A DNA stretch of 64,000 nt from Stappia sp. 28M-7 (GTDB taxonomy: Bacteria > Pseudomonadota > Alphaproteobacteria > Rhizobiales > Stappiaceae): NCBI RefSeq assembly GCF_014252955.1, contig NZ_JACMIA010000001.1:2626258-2690257 (forward strand). Direction: 5' to 3'. The notes beneath the pieces are model-generated. The model searched no databases. It saw only the letters and a program-made list of their open reading frames with translations, and was not told where the DNA came from. Made by a program: the position numbers and the translations under genes. Shown one piece after another: positions 27,243-36,533 of the stretch (position 1 is its first letter; every line of letters begins with the position of its first letter).

Positions 27243-28490
27243 TTAGCCGGAAGCAGGTTCCCCCGCAACGCCGCCCTCCGCCGGGCGCTGCCGCACATGG
27301 CGCGACACCAGCGTGAGGGCCAGCGCCGCCAGCAGGCAGTAGAGCGCCATGGCATAGACCTGCAACGAATACGGCACGCCGGCATCGATCAGATAGCCGG
27401 TGAGGCCCGGCCCCAGCGCCGAGGCAAAGACCATCATCGCCACCGTCACGGAGCGGATCGAGCCGAGGTGCCGCGCGCCATAGATCTCCGGCCACAGGGC
27501 GCCGAACAGGGTAGAGCTGAACCCGTAGCTGATGCCGAGCAGCGCCATGAAACCGAACGCGGCGAAGGGGTGAGTCACCGTCCCCAGCAGCACGCAGGCG
27601 AGCCCCAGCGGCAACAGGAAGGTCGGCAGCAGCCGCAAGGCTGTCACCTTGTCCACCAGATAGCCGGCCAGCAGCGCGCAGCTGATGGTCATCGCCGACA
27701 TGGCCATGAAGGCCGAGGCGAACAGTTCCATCGACCAGCCGCGCAGCTCCACCAGATAGACCTGATGGAAGAAGATCGTCGTCCCGATGAAGGGCGGCGC
27801 CAGCGTGCCGGCGGAAATGATCCAGTAGGCCGGATCGCGCAGCACCTCCGCGCGGGTCCATTGCCGCTGCGCCACCGGGCGCTCGTCCGTGTGGATGGTG
27901 CCGCGCGGCACCCGCTCGACCTTCAGCAGCAGGAGCAGCGCCGGCAGCGCCACCAGCACCAGCACGGCAACGCCCAGCCACCATGTGCCGCGCCAGCCCA
28001 GCAGGCCGGCCAGCGTGACGAAGACCAGCGGCAGGCTCGCCTCGCCGCACTGGATCCCGAGCGAGGCGATGGAGACCGCGCGGCCGCGCTGCGCATCGTA
28101 CCAGCGGCCCATCGCGGTCATCGCCACATGGGTCATCATGCCCTGGCCGAACAGCCGCAAGCCGTAGAGCACCACGAACAGCATGGCGACCGAGGAGACG
28201 CTGGCCATCCCGGCGGTGAACAGCGCGAGCCCCGCCACCACGCCGCCGGCAACCAGCGCCAGCGGGAAATTGTCGACCACCTTGCCGACGAAGGTCAGCG
28301 ACAGCGCCGAGCACAGGGTCGCGGCCATGTAGAGCCCGCCGAACGCGCCGTGGCTCAGCCCGAACTCGGCCCTCAGGTCTCCCGCCACCAGCGAGATGAA
28401 ATAGGTCTGCCCGAAACTGGAGAAGAAGGTCAGCAGCAGTCCGGCCGCAAGCCAGCGGAGATTGTCGCGCAGGAAGGTGAAGAAGGGCAT
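27243..28490 (-). CDS. MFS transporter
   Basis: 415 aa, 12 predicted membrane segments. It opens MPFFTFLRDNLRWL and contains the conserved loop RWYDAQRGRAVSIASLG of the major facilitator superfamily. Substrate unknown; the look is that of the oxalate/formate or monocarboxylate-type branch, which is only an impression. Lies directly upstream of gltX. Confidence 0.9.
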   Translation of the reverse strand: MPFFTFLRDNLRWLAAGLLLTFFSSFGQTYFISLVAGDLRAEFGLSHGAFGGLYMAATLCSALSLTFVGKVVDNFPLALVAGGVVAGLALFTAGMASVSSVAMLFVVLYGLRLFGQGMMTHVAMTAMGRWYDAQRGRAVSIASLGIQCGEASLPLVFVTLAGLLGWRGTWWLGVAVLVLVALPALLLLLKVERVPRGTIHTDERPVAQRQWTRAEVLRDPAYWIISAGTLAPPFIGTTIFFHQVYLVELRGWSMELFASAFMAMSAMTISCALLAGYLVDKVTALRLLPTFLLPLGLACVLLGTVTHPFAAFGFMALLGISYGFSSTLFGALWPEIYGARHLGSIRSVTVAMMVFASALGPGLTGYLIDAGVPYSLQVYAMALYCLLAALALTLVSRHVRQRPAEGGVAGEPASG

Positions 28491-28712
28491 GGCAGCAATC
28501 CGCGGCAAAAGTGGCAAGTCCGCAAGCCGGCAAGCCCGCCTCCCGCACCAAGCCGGAGCATGGCGCGGAGCGAAGGGCGGTGCGACCGCAGGTCGATCAT
28601 CATGTGGAGCGCAGGCCGGCGGCACCGGTCGCAGGACCAGGAAAGAGCGGTCAGGATAGAGAAACTTCTCGCCCGGCGAAAGAGATCGTCCTTTTCGACA
28701 AGGCCGGCGGGT

Positions 28713-29921
28713 TCAGGCGGACACAGCCCCTCCCCGCTGTCTCCACGCCAGAACGGCAAGGCACACGAGCGCCGCCAGCGCCAGCATCGCCAGCCCCGAG
28801 GCATAGACCGCCACGCCCGCGACACCGGCACTGTCGAGCACAAGGGTCACCAGCAGCGGCCCTGCTGCCATCGCGACATTGCTCGGCAGCGACAGGTTGG
28901 CCGCCGCGCGCGCATAGCGGCTTGCCGAAAAGAAGCTGAGCGGTAGCAGCGCACGTGTCAGTGCCGAAATGCCCGAGCCGAAGCCGTAGAACGCAATGAA
29001 GAGATAGAGCAGCGAAGCCTGCCCGTCGGCGAGGAGCAGCAGCAGGGGCGAGCCCACCAGCAGCGCGGCGGCAATGAGGCCCGAGGTCAGCGGCGTTGCG
29101 AACCGCCCCGCCAGAATATCGGCAAGCCGCGCCGTGATCCCGAGCACCGAGCGCAGGGCGCCGAGTTCCAGGGCCAGAGCCGGCGACGCACCCGACATCT
29201 GCAGCAAGGCGATCAGCGACGGCGCGAGACCCGTGGTGACCAGGCTGAAGACGATGGACACCAGCGCGATCAGCCAGAAAGCAAGGCGCGCCTGTGCCTG
29301 CGTCAGCCGCAACGGCTCGACAGCGGCGGCCGCGGCCCGCGCTGCACCTCCGTCCTCGTCGCGCGGCGACGGCAGGGCGAAGAGATAGAGCGGGCACAGC
29401 GCTGCTTGTGTTCCGGCTGCTGCCAGCATCGCCATGCGCCAGCCGATCGCCCCTTCCAGAAGGCTCCACAGCGGCCAGGCGACGGCGGCCGACAGCCCGG
29501 TGAAGATCATCAGGATGCCGATGGAGCGCCGGGCACCCGCCCCTTCCCGCTCGACCACCGCCGCGTTGCACGGCACGGTCAGGCCGAGTGCGCCGCCGAT
29601 CCCCATCACCAGCCAGGCGGCGTAGTAGAGCACGACACCCTGCGCCAGGCTCATGGCGAGAAGCCCCGCCGCCATGGTCGCAGCTCCCGCTGCGAGCACC
29701 CTTGCAGCGCCATGCCGCTCGATCAGCCGTCCGGTCAGCGGGCCGGCGAACCCGCCCAGAAGCATCATCGCCGTCAGGCCGCCGAAGGCGAGCGCGTTCG
29801 ACATCCCGAGCTCGGCGGTGATCTGCCGACCCAGCACGCCGGGCATGTCGAAGGTCGTTCCCCAACCGACGATCTGGCCGGCGGCAAGGATGGCGACCAG
29901 GCGAAGCCTGTCGAGACGCAT
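28713..29921 (-). CDS. MFS transporter
   Basis: 402 aa with 12 hydrophobic segments. Opens MRLDRLRLVAILAAGQIVGWGTTFD with GAGGGA upstream. It belongs to the same broad superfamily as the neighbouring MFS gene but is clearly different in sequence, so this is not a recent tandem duplication. Substrate unknown. Lies 76 bp after nadE. Confidence 0.9.
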   Translation of the reverse strand: MRLDRLRLVAILAAGQIVGWGTTFDMPGVLGRQITAELGMSNALAFGGLTAMMLLGGFAGPLTGRLIERHGAARVLAAGAATMAAGLLAMSLAQGVVLYYAAWLVMGIGGALGLTVPCNAAVVEREGAGARRSIGILMIFTGLSAAVAWPLWSLLEGAIGWRMAMLAAAGTQAALCPLYLFALPSPRDEDGGAARAAAAAVEPLRLTQAQARLAFWLIALVSIVFSLVTTGLAPSLIALLQMSGASPALALELGALRSVLGITARLADILAGRFATPLTSGLIAAALLVGSPLLLLLADGQASLLYLFIAFYGFGSGISALTRALLPLSFFSASRYARAAANLSLPSNVAMAAGPLLVTLVLDSAGVAGVAVYASGLAMLALAALVCLAVLAWRQRGGAVSA

Positions 29922-29997
29922 GGTCCCTCGCGCGAGGGCTCGTGTGGCAGGAGCGGCAGCAGCCCGGCCGGGCTTGGCTGCCACTGAAAGACGCGGC

Positions 29998-31710
29998 CTA
30001 GCTGCGGTCGCGGAAGCGGTTGGTGATCGGATAGCGGCGGTCGCGGCCGAAATTCTTGCGGGTGATCTTCACGCCCGGCGCCGACTGCCGGCGCTTGTAC
30101 TCGGCGATGTAGAGCAGGTGCTCGATGCGGTGGATCAGCTCGCGGTCATGGCCGCGCGCCTCGATATCGCCCACCGACATCTCGTTCTCCACCAGACATT
30201 CGAGAATGTCGTCGAGCACGTCATAGGGCGGCAGCGAATCCTGGTCCGTCTGGTTCTCGCGCAGCTCCGCGGTCGGCACCTTGTCGATGATGTTGACCGG
30301 GATCACCTCGCCGGCAGGACCGAGCAGGCCGTCCGGCCGGTTGGCGTTGCGCCAAGCGGCGAGCCGATAGACCTGCGTCTTGTAGAGGTCCTTGATCGGG
30401 TTGAAGCCGCCGTTCATGTCGCCGTAGAGCGTCGCATAGCCGACGGACATTTCCGACTTGTTGCCCGTGGTCGCGACCATGGAGCCGAACTTGTTGGAGA
30501 TCGCCATCAGGATCGTGCCGCGCGCGCGCGACTGCAGGTTCTCTTCCGTCACGCCGCTGTCGGTGCCGGCGAACAGGCCCGAAAGTCCTTCCGAAAAGCC
30601 CTCCACCGCCGGGGCGATCGCCACCGTGTCGTAGCGCACGCCGAGCGCCTTGGCGCAGGCTTCGGCATCCACGAGGCTCTCCGTCGAGGTATAGCGATAG
30701 GGTAGCATCACGCAGTGGACCTTGTCGCCCCCCAGCGCATCCACCGCCATCGCCGCCACCACCGCACTGTCGATGCCGCCGGACATACCCAGCACCACGC
30801 CCGGAAAGCGGTTCTTGTTCACATAGTCGCGAAAGCCTAGGACGCAGGCCTGCCAGCGCGCGGCATCGATATCCGGCAGATCAGCCTTCGGCCCGTTCTC
30901 GCAGACCCAGCCTCCATCCGCATCGCGGCGCCAGTCGGTGATCGCGATCTCCTCGACGAACTCGCCCATCTGGAAGGCAAGGCGCCGGTCCGCCTGCAGC
31001 GCGAAGGACGCGCCGTCGAACACCAGTTCGTCCTGGCCGCCAAGCTGGTTGCAATAGACCAGCGGCAGGCCCGTCTCGACCACGCGCTGCACCATCACCT
31101 GCAGACGCACCTCGGGCTTGCCGGCATAGAAGGGCGACCCGTTCGGCACCAGCAGCAGCTCCGCGCCGGTCTCCTCCAGGCACTCGCACACTTCCTCGGT
31201 CCACGCATCCTCGCAGACCGGCAGGCCGATACGGATGCCGCGAAAGCCGACCGGTCCCGGCAAGGGGCCAGCCTGGAACACGCGCTTTTCGTCGAACTCG
31301 CCGTAGTTCGGCAGATCGTATTTGAACCGGACACCCTCGATGCGTCCGCCGTCGATCAGCGCCACCGCATTGTGCAGCTTGTCGACCTCGCGCCACGGCA
31401 GGCCGATCACGACACCGGGCCCGCCATCGGCGGTGTCGGCGACCAGCTCGTCCAGCGCTGCCCGGCAGGCGGCGACGAAAGCGGGCTTGAGCACCAGATC
31501 CTCCGGCGGATAGCCGGACAGGAACAGCTCCGACAGCAAAACGAGATCGGCCCCGGCGGCGGCGGCTTGCGCACGGGCGCGGCGCGCCAGCGCCAGGTTG
31601 CCCTCCACGTCGCCGACGGTCGGGTTCATCTGGGCCACCGCCAGCCGCAGCCTGTCGGCAGGGCCGGAAGAGACGGTTTTCAGGGAGGATTCGGTCGGTG
31701 TCGCGCTCAT
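29998..31710 (-). CDS. nadE: Glutamine-dependent NAD+ synthetase
   Basis: Final step of NAD synthesis, amidating nicotinate adenine dinucleotide with glutamine nitrogen. 570 aa. The N-terminal nitrilase-type glutaminase has the catalytic triad E61 (LSELFLSGYPP), K130 (KYDLPNYGEFDE) and C166 (GLPVCEDAW). The C-terminal synthetase domain has the ATP pyrophosphatase loop GMSGGIDSAV. Start MSATPTESS is chosen as the first ATG close to the conserved LRLAVAQMNP. Confidence 0.96.
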   Translation of the reverse strand: MSATPTESSLKTVSSGPADRLRLAVAQMNPTVGDVEGNLALARRARAQAAAAGADLVLLSELFLSGYPPEDLVLKPAFVAACRAALDELVADTADGGPGVVIGLPWREVDKLHNAVALIDGGRIEGVRFKYDLPNYGEFDEKRVFQAGPLPGPVGFRGIRIGLPVCEDAWTEEVCECLEETGAELLLVPNGSPFYAGKPEVRLQVMVQRVVETGLPLVYCNQLGGQDELVFDGASFALQADRRLAFQMGEFVEEIAITDWRRDADGGWVCENGPKADLPDIDAARWQACVLGFRDYVNKNRFPGVVLGMSGGIDSAVVAAMAVDALGGDKVHCVMLPYRYTSTESLVDAEACAKALGVRYDTVAIAPAVEGFSEGLSGLFAGTDSGVTEENLQSRARGTILMAISNKFGSMVATTGNKSEMSVGYATLYGDMNGGFNPIKDLYKTQVYRLAAWRNANRPDGLLGPAGEVIPVNIIDKVPTAELRENQTDQDSLPPYDVLDDILECLVENEMSVGDIEARGHDRELIHRIEHLLYIAEYKRRQSAPGVKITRKNFGRDRRYPITNRFRDRS

Positions 31711-31815
31711 GAAAACGGGTGTAGCCCGGCCCTTGCGCTTGCGCAATCGGCGAGAGCGCATGAGCGGGCCGCGCAGCGCGCGTCGCTGCCCCTGGGGCCG
31801 CGGAAGGTCTCTCGA

Positions 31816-32352
31816 CTACAGGTAGACAGTGCCCTGCCCGCCGGCGGAGCGCTGCGCCTTCAAGGCTGCCGCCGCCACTTCCGGCGCCGGCATTGCCGAC
31901 GGCTCATAGCTGCCTCTTGGGGCCGGCCGCAACCGGTCCACCGCCCGCACGAACGGCCTGTGCTCGGTCAAGACCCGCTGCAGGCGCTGGTAGAGCATGG
32001 CCGGCGAAACCGGTTTTGCCAGGAATTCGTGGATGCCGAGCTCCACTGCCTTGAGAACAACGGGCTTGCGCGCATCCGCGCTCACCATGATCACCGGCGT
32101 GGTGGCCACGCCCGTATCGGTGTCGCTGCGCAGGATCGAAAGAAACTCCGCACCGTTGAGCGGCGACATCACCCAGTCGCAGATGACGACATCGGGCTTT
32201 CGCTCCAGCGTTACCGCCAGACCGTCCGCTCCGTCCGACGCATCCGAGATACGCCGAATGCCGAACCCGTTCAGGATCGCCCTGAACAGGCTGCGCATAT
32301 GCGAGTTGTCGTCGATAACCAAAACCGACACTGCTGAAAGGTCGAGTAACAT
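31816..32352 (-). CDS. Single-domain response regulator
   Basis: 178 aa. One receiver domain with acidic pocket D14-D15, phosphoacceptor D59 (VVICDWVMSPLNG) and conserved Lys in FLAKPVSP. The last ~50 residues are a Pro/Arg-rich tail without an output domain. Likely a CheY-like or phosphorelay protein; no kinase is adjacent. A GGGAGGGGA stretch precedes the ATG. Confidence 0.88.
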   Translation of the reverse strand: MLLDLSAVSVLVIDDNSHMRSLFRAILNGFGIRRISDASDGADGLAVTLERKPDVVICDWVMSPLNGAEFLSILRSDTDTGVATTPVIMVSADARKPVVLKAVELGIHEFLAKPVSPAMLYQRLQRVLTEHRPFVRAVDRLRPAPRGSYEPSAMPAPEVAAAALKAQRSAGGQGTVYL

Positions 32353-32618
32353 GCCGTTCGGTCCCCTCCCGATTGGCTCATACTTATAAATATACGAAAT
32401 ACGGAAATATTTCGTTACGTAAGTTTCAGACGATAACATCGACTGCTGGGGCGCTCATCTGCTCGTCCGACCTGCGGCCTCGGCGCGCGATCCATACCCG
32501 CAATACCTTTCGGGAAGCCTACCGCCCGGCGCGGCAGGGCACGAAAACGACAACGCCGCCGGGAGGATCCCGGCGGCGTCGATGACGATTGCGTGCTCCG
32601 GCAGTGAACCGAAGCGGC
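32353..32618. other. Intergenic region between DAHP synthase and response regulator
   Basis: Contains the terminator of the DAHP synthase gene (32543-32579) and an AT-rich stretch (about 32380-32430) that is the likely promoter zone of the response regulator. No gene is supported. Confidence 0.5.
32543..32579 (-). terminator. Rho-independent terminator of DAHP synthase gene
   Basis: Twelve-base perfect stem ACGCCGCCGGGA (32553-32564) with TCCCGGCGGCGT (32568-32579) and a three-base loop; on the minus strand it is followed by a U-rich stretch TTGTCGTTTT. Confidence 0.82.
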
Positions 32619-34004
32619 TCAGGCGATGGCCGCCTCGCGCTCCGGATTGCCGCGCAGGTCGCGCTCCTTGCGGACGTTCTCGGCCACCATGAAGGCGAGC
32701 TCGATGGCCTGCTCGGCATTGAGCCGCGGGTCGCAATAGGTGTGGTAGCGGTCGGCGAGATCCTCGGCCGTCAGCGCCCGGGCACCGCCCGTGCACTCGG
32801 TGACGTTCTTGCCGGTCATCTCCACATGGATACCGCCGGCATAGCTGCCTTCCGCCCGGTGCACCGCGAAGAAGGCCTCGACCTCCCGCATGATGCGGTC
32901 GAACGGACGCGTCTTGTAGCCACCGGCGGTGATCGTGTTGCCGTGCATGGGATCGCACGACCACACCACCTTCCGGCCCTCGCGCTCCACCGCGCGCACC
33001 AGCTGCGGCAGGTGCTCGAACACCTTGTCCGCGCCGAAGCGGCAGATCAGCGTCAATCGGCCGGCCTCGTTGGCCGGGTTCAGCGTGTCGATCAGCTGCA
33101 GCAACTCGTCGGCCTTCAGGCTCGGGCCGCATTTCAGGCCGATCGGGTTCTTGATGCCGCGGAAGAACTCGACATGCGCATGGTCCGGCTGGCGGGTGCG
33201 GTCGCCGATCCACAGCATGTGGCCGGAGGTCGCGTACCAGTCGCCGGAGGTGCTGTCGACGCGGGTCATCGCCTGCTCGTAGCCCAGCAGAAGGGCCTCG
33301 TGGCTGGTGAAGAAATCGGTCGAGCGCAGCTGCGGCGCGCTGTCCGGGTCGATGCCGCAGGCGCGCATGAACTCCAGGCTCTCCGAGATCCGGTCGGCGA
33401 GCACCTGGTAGCGATGGCTCTGCGGGCTATCCTTGACGAAGGACAGCATCCAGCGATGCACGTGGTCGAGATTGGCGAAACCGCCCTGCGCGAAGGCGCG
33501 CAGCAGGTTCAGCGTCGCGGCCGACTGGCGGTAGGCCATGACCTGGCGCTGCGGATCCGGCTCACGGGATTCCGGCGTGAAGGCGATGTCGTTGACGATA
33601 TCGCCGCGGTAGCTCGGCAGCTCCACGTCGCCCTGCTTCTCCATCGGCGAGGAGCGCGGCTTGGCGAACTGGCCGGCGATGCGGCCGACCTTCACCACCG
33701 GCTGCGCCGAGGCATAGGTGAGCACGACGGCCATCTGCAGGAAGACGCGGAAGAAGTCGCGGATGTGGTCCGCGTGGTGCTCCGCAAAGCTCTCCGCACA
33801 ATCGCCGCCCTGCAGCAGGAATCCGCGACCTTCGGCCACTTCGGCGAGCTGGGCCTTCAGCTTCCTCGCCTCACCTGCAAAAACGAGCGGCGGAAAGTCG
33901 GACAGGCGGCGCTCCACTTCCGCGAGCGCGTCCGCGTCGCGATACTCGGGCACCTGCACGATCGGCATCGACCGCCAGCTATCCGGTGTCCAGTTCTGCG
34001 CCAT
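32619..34004 (-). CDS. 3-deoxy-7-phosphoheptulonate synthase, class II
   Basis: First step of the shikimate pathway: PEP plus erythrose-4-phosphate gives DAHP. 461 aa, the plant-like class II (AroAII) type usual in Hyphomicrobiales. Motifs: [42 protein letters not shown], and [12 protein letters not shown] with metal-binding Cys/His. ATG at 34004 ([10 protein letters not shown]). The longer frame upstream shows no conserved sequence. Confidence 0.96.
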   Translation of the reverse strand: MAQNWTPDSWRSMPIVQVPEYRDADALAEVERRLSDFPPLVFAGEARKLKAQLAEVAEGRGFLLQGGDCAESFAEHHADHIRDFFRVFLQMAVVLTYASAQPVVKVGRIAGQFAKPRSSPMEKQGDVELPSYRGDIVNDIAFTPESREPDPQRQVMAYRQSAATLNLLRAFAQGGFANLDHVHRWMLSFVKDSPQSHRYQVLADRISESLEFMRACGIDPDSAPQLRSTDFFTSHEALLLGYEQAMTRVDSTSGDWYATSGHMLWIGDRTRQPDHAHVEFFRGIKNPIGLKCGPSLKADELLQLIDTLNPANEAGRLTLICRFGADKVFEHLPQLVRAVEREGRKVVWSCDPMHGNTITAGGYKTRPFDRIMREVEAFFAVHRAEGSYAGGIHVEMTGKNVTECTGGARALTAEDLADRYHTYCDPRLNAEQAIELAFMVAENVRKERDLRGNPEREAAIA

Positions 34005-34304
34005 TGTTCCAACTCCGTATAAACGACCTTCGGCAAGATCTTGTGCCTGCAGGCATCCGCTCCGGTTGCGTGTTTCGTCTGTCCCCGCTCGCCCGATCAT
34101 ATGTTGCGTGGGCGACGGGTGCCGGGCGTTATACACGCGGCAGCGTGGCGAGGCCACAGATAACGTCGCAACGGATGAGCCAGCAGAGTGGCACTGCAAG
34201 CGCTCCGAAGGTCCGCAATGCTGCCGATCACATTCCCGAGAGCAGCGGCCGACAGTGCTCGTGCCTCTTGCACGTGGCTGCCGTCTGACTCATTATCCGG
34301 CGTC

Positions 34305-34745
34305 ATGGAGAGTCGTGCCCGCCTCTTTGCTGCAACTCTGTGCCGCCTCGTTCTCGTGGCGATGATTGCGCTTGCAGGTGCCACCGCCGGCAATCTGAGC
34401 GACGCCTTTGCCGCAGCGGTCCCGGCCGCTCGCCAGCAAGCCCACATTCACGCCCCGTCGCCGATGGTTGCCGCACACGCAGCCGACGACGCGCATGCAG
34501 CCGGTCACGGCAGCGCAAGATCTCACGACATGGCGCCGCACGCCTCGCACGGACAGACGCCCGAAGGCTCCCACCACCAGACGGGCTCCACGGTCGACTG
34601 TTGTCTCTCCTTCTGTTTTCCCGGACTGGCCGAAGATTGCGCCCCCGGTTTCGCGCATCTTCCCGCTGCAAAGCCGGAGAGCGACCATGCGGTTCGCCTC
34701 GAGCCGCAACCGCCCCACCCGACCGACCGCCCTCCTCGAGCCTGA
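34305..34745 (+). CDS. His/Cys-rich exported protein opening the copper cluster
   Basis: 146 aa, not assigned to a named family. A hydrophobic N-terminal signal segment (residues 12-29) is followed by a histidine-rich region with about ten His (HIHAPSP, AHAAGHG, SHDMAPHASHG, SHHQTG) and then a cysteine cluster DCCLSFCF and EDCAPG. The composition suggests periplasmic metal binding, comparable to CopL-like or DUF2946-type proteins at copper loci, but this is inference from composition and context. It lies 74 bp upstream of the lipoprotein-TolC-oxidase genes. ATG 34305 is chosen because the signal segment begins there. Confidence 0.7.
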   Translation: MESRARLFAATLCRLVLVAMIALAGATAGNLSDAFAAAVPAARQQAHIHAPSPMVAAHAADDAHAAGHGSARSHDMAPHASHGQTPEGSHHQTGSTVDCCLSFCFPGLAEDCAPGFAHLPAAKPESDHAVRLEPQPPHPTDRPPRA

Positions 34746-34819
34746 CAGGCCGGCCTGAAAAGGCCGTTGCCGCGCGGTGAACCCGCGCGGCCGCATCCTG
34801 TCATTCTCGAGGACTTGTC

Positions 34820-35047
34820 ATGATATCCAGACTGCTTGCGGCCCTCGCGCCGCTGGCGGTGGCCGCCTGTGCCACCGTCCCGGCAACCGTGTCCGGTTAC
34901 GGACCGCTGCCGGAAGACCCGCACGCCGCCACCGTGCCTTTGCGACCGGCCAGCGTCGTCGCTCCCTACGAGCACCGCATTCCCGTGGAGCCGGGCAACT
35001 GGCGGGACCTGAACGACCGCCAGGCACCGGGCGGAGGTGCGTCATGA
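34820..35047 (+). CDS. Small lipoprotein
   Basis: 75 aa. Signal peptide with lipobox VAAC, so the mature protein would start with lipid-modified C17. Remainder is short and Pro-rich, ending in a segment EHRIPVEPGNWRDLNDRQAPGG. Stop codon overlaps the start of the TolC-family gene (ATGA), so the two are translationally coupled. Similar tiny lipoproteins precede TolC genes in copper loci of related bacteria; function unknown. Confidence 0.78.
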   Translation: MISRLLAALAPLAVAACATVPATVSGYGPLPEDPHAATVPLRPASVVAPYEHRIPVEPGNWRDLNDRQAPGGGAS

Positions 35048-36516
35048 GGCCCTCCCTTCGTTCCCTCGCCGTGTTGACGGCGCCCCTGCTGCTCGGCGGC
35101 TGCATCGCCACGGCTGCTACGGATGCCTACGGGCCCGGCGATGCCGGCTTCGTCACCGTCGCCGGCCAGGTGGCACCAGCGCTCGGCGGCAACACCCCCA
35201 CATGGGTCCAGACCCCCGAGCAGGCCCGCGCGGCCTCCGAGCGCGTGCGTTCCATGGTCCACAAGAAGACCATCAGCGCCGAAACCGCCGTTCAGGTGGC
35301 CTTGATCAACAATCGCGGCCTGCAGGCGGCCTATTCGGATCTCGGCATCAGCGCCGCCGATGCCTGGCAGCAGACCCTGCTGCCGAACCCGAACATTTCG
35401 GTCGGCCTGCTCGGCATCGGCCAACCCGGCCTGGTCGCCTTCAAGACCATCGAGGGGATGGTCGCCAACAACATCCTGGCCCTCCTGACGCACAAGCGGC
35501 GCAGCGAGATCGCCGAGACCCGCTTCCGCCAGGCGCAGATGCGGGCGGCGGAGGAAACCCTGCGCGTTGCCAACGAGACGCGCAGCGCATGGATCGAGAC
35601 GGTCGCCGCCTTCGAGACGGTCGCCCTCCTCAACCAAGCCCGTCAAGCCGCCGATGCGGCCTCCGAGCTTGCCGAAAAGCTCGGCGAGACCGGCGCCATG
35701 CCCAAGGCTGCGCAGGCGCGCGAACACGCGTTCAACGCGGAACTGGTCGGCCAGATCGCGGAGGCCCGGCTTGCCGCGCGGCTCGCCAAGGAAAAGCTCG
35801 CCCGCGCGATGGGGCTATGGGGCGCGGACACCGCGTTCTTCGTGCCCGACGCGCTTCCCCCGCTTCCCGGCCGCCTGATGAACAAGGAGCATGTCGAGCG
35901 GGAGGCGCTGCAGCGCCGGGTCGACCTGCAGATCGCGAAGATAGAGCTGGAGGCTACGGCCCGCGAGCTCGGACTGACCGAGGCGACCCGCTACGTCACC
36001 GATCTCGGCCTCGTCGCCGGCTTCGAAAGCGAGCGCGAGAAGGAGGACGGCAAGACCCGGCTCACCGGCACGGCCCAGGTGGAGCTGGATTTCGCGATCC
36101 CGATCTTCGACAGCGGCGCGGCCCGCATGAAGAAGGCGGAGTTCACCTACATGCGTGCCGCCAATCGCCTGGCGGAACGTGCGGTCAACATTCGCTCGCA
36201 GGCGCGCTCCGCCTATCTGGCCTACCGCGCCTCGCACGAGATCGCCCGCCACTACCGCAACTCGGTCCTGCCCCTGCGCAACCAGATCGAGGAGGAATCC
36301 CTCCTCACCTACAACGGCATGATCACCAACACGTTCGAGCTGCTGGCCGATACCAGGGCGCGGATCGGCACCGTCCTGATGGCCTCACGCGCCAAGCGGG
36401 ACTTCTGGCTCGCGGAAGCGGGCCTGGCCGCCGCGATCCATGGCGGCGGTGAAGCCCCGGCCGCAGGCGGTGGCAGCGAAGCCGCGGTCGCCGATGCCGG
36501 CGGCGGCGGACATTGA
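35044..36516 (+). CDS. TolC-family outer-membrane efflux lipoprotein
   Basis: 490 aa. Signal peptide with lipobox LLGGC (C19), then two TolC-type repeats of long alpha-helices (AVQVALINNRGLQAAYSDLGIS; VDLQIAKIELEATARELGL) and strands LGLVAGFE, VELDFAIPIFDSG. Ends in a Gly/Ala-rich tail. Normally such channels pair with an RND or ABC pump through a membrane-fusion protein, but none is adjacent here. Overlaps the small lipoprotein gene upstream; the copper oxidase starts 17 bp downstream. Confidence 0.92.
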   Translation: MRPSLRSLAVLTAPLLLGGCIATAATDAYGPGDAGFVTVAGQVAPALGGNTPTWVQTPEQARAASERVRSMVHKKTISAETAVQVALINNRGLQAAYSDLGISAADAWQQTLLPNPNISVGLLGIGQPGLVAFKTIEGMVANNILALLTHKRRSEIAETRFRQAQMRAAEETLRVANETRSAWIETVAAFETVALLNQARQAADAASELAEKLGETGAMPKAAQAREHAFNAELVGQIAEARLAARLAKEKLARAMGLWGADTAFFVPDALPPLPGRLMNKEHVEREALQRRVDLQIAKIELEATARELGLTEATRYVTDLGLVAGFESEREKEDGKTRLTGTAQVELDFAIPIFDSGAARMKKAEFTYMRAANRLAERAVNIRSQARSAYLAYRASHEIARHYRNSVLPLRNQIEEESLLTYNGMITNTFELLADTRARIGTVLMASRAKRDFWLAEAGLAAAIHGGGEAPAAGGGSEAAVADAGGGGH

Positions 36517-36533
36517 TGGCGAAGGAGACTGCA

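Noticed and set aside
27243-29921. Two adjacent MFS genes as a recent tandem duplication
   Set aside because: Their sequences differ throughout, including both termini and loop motifs.
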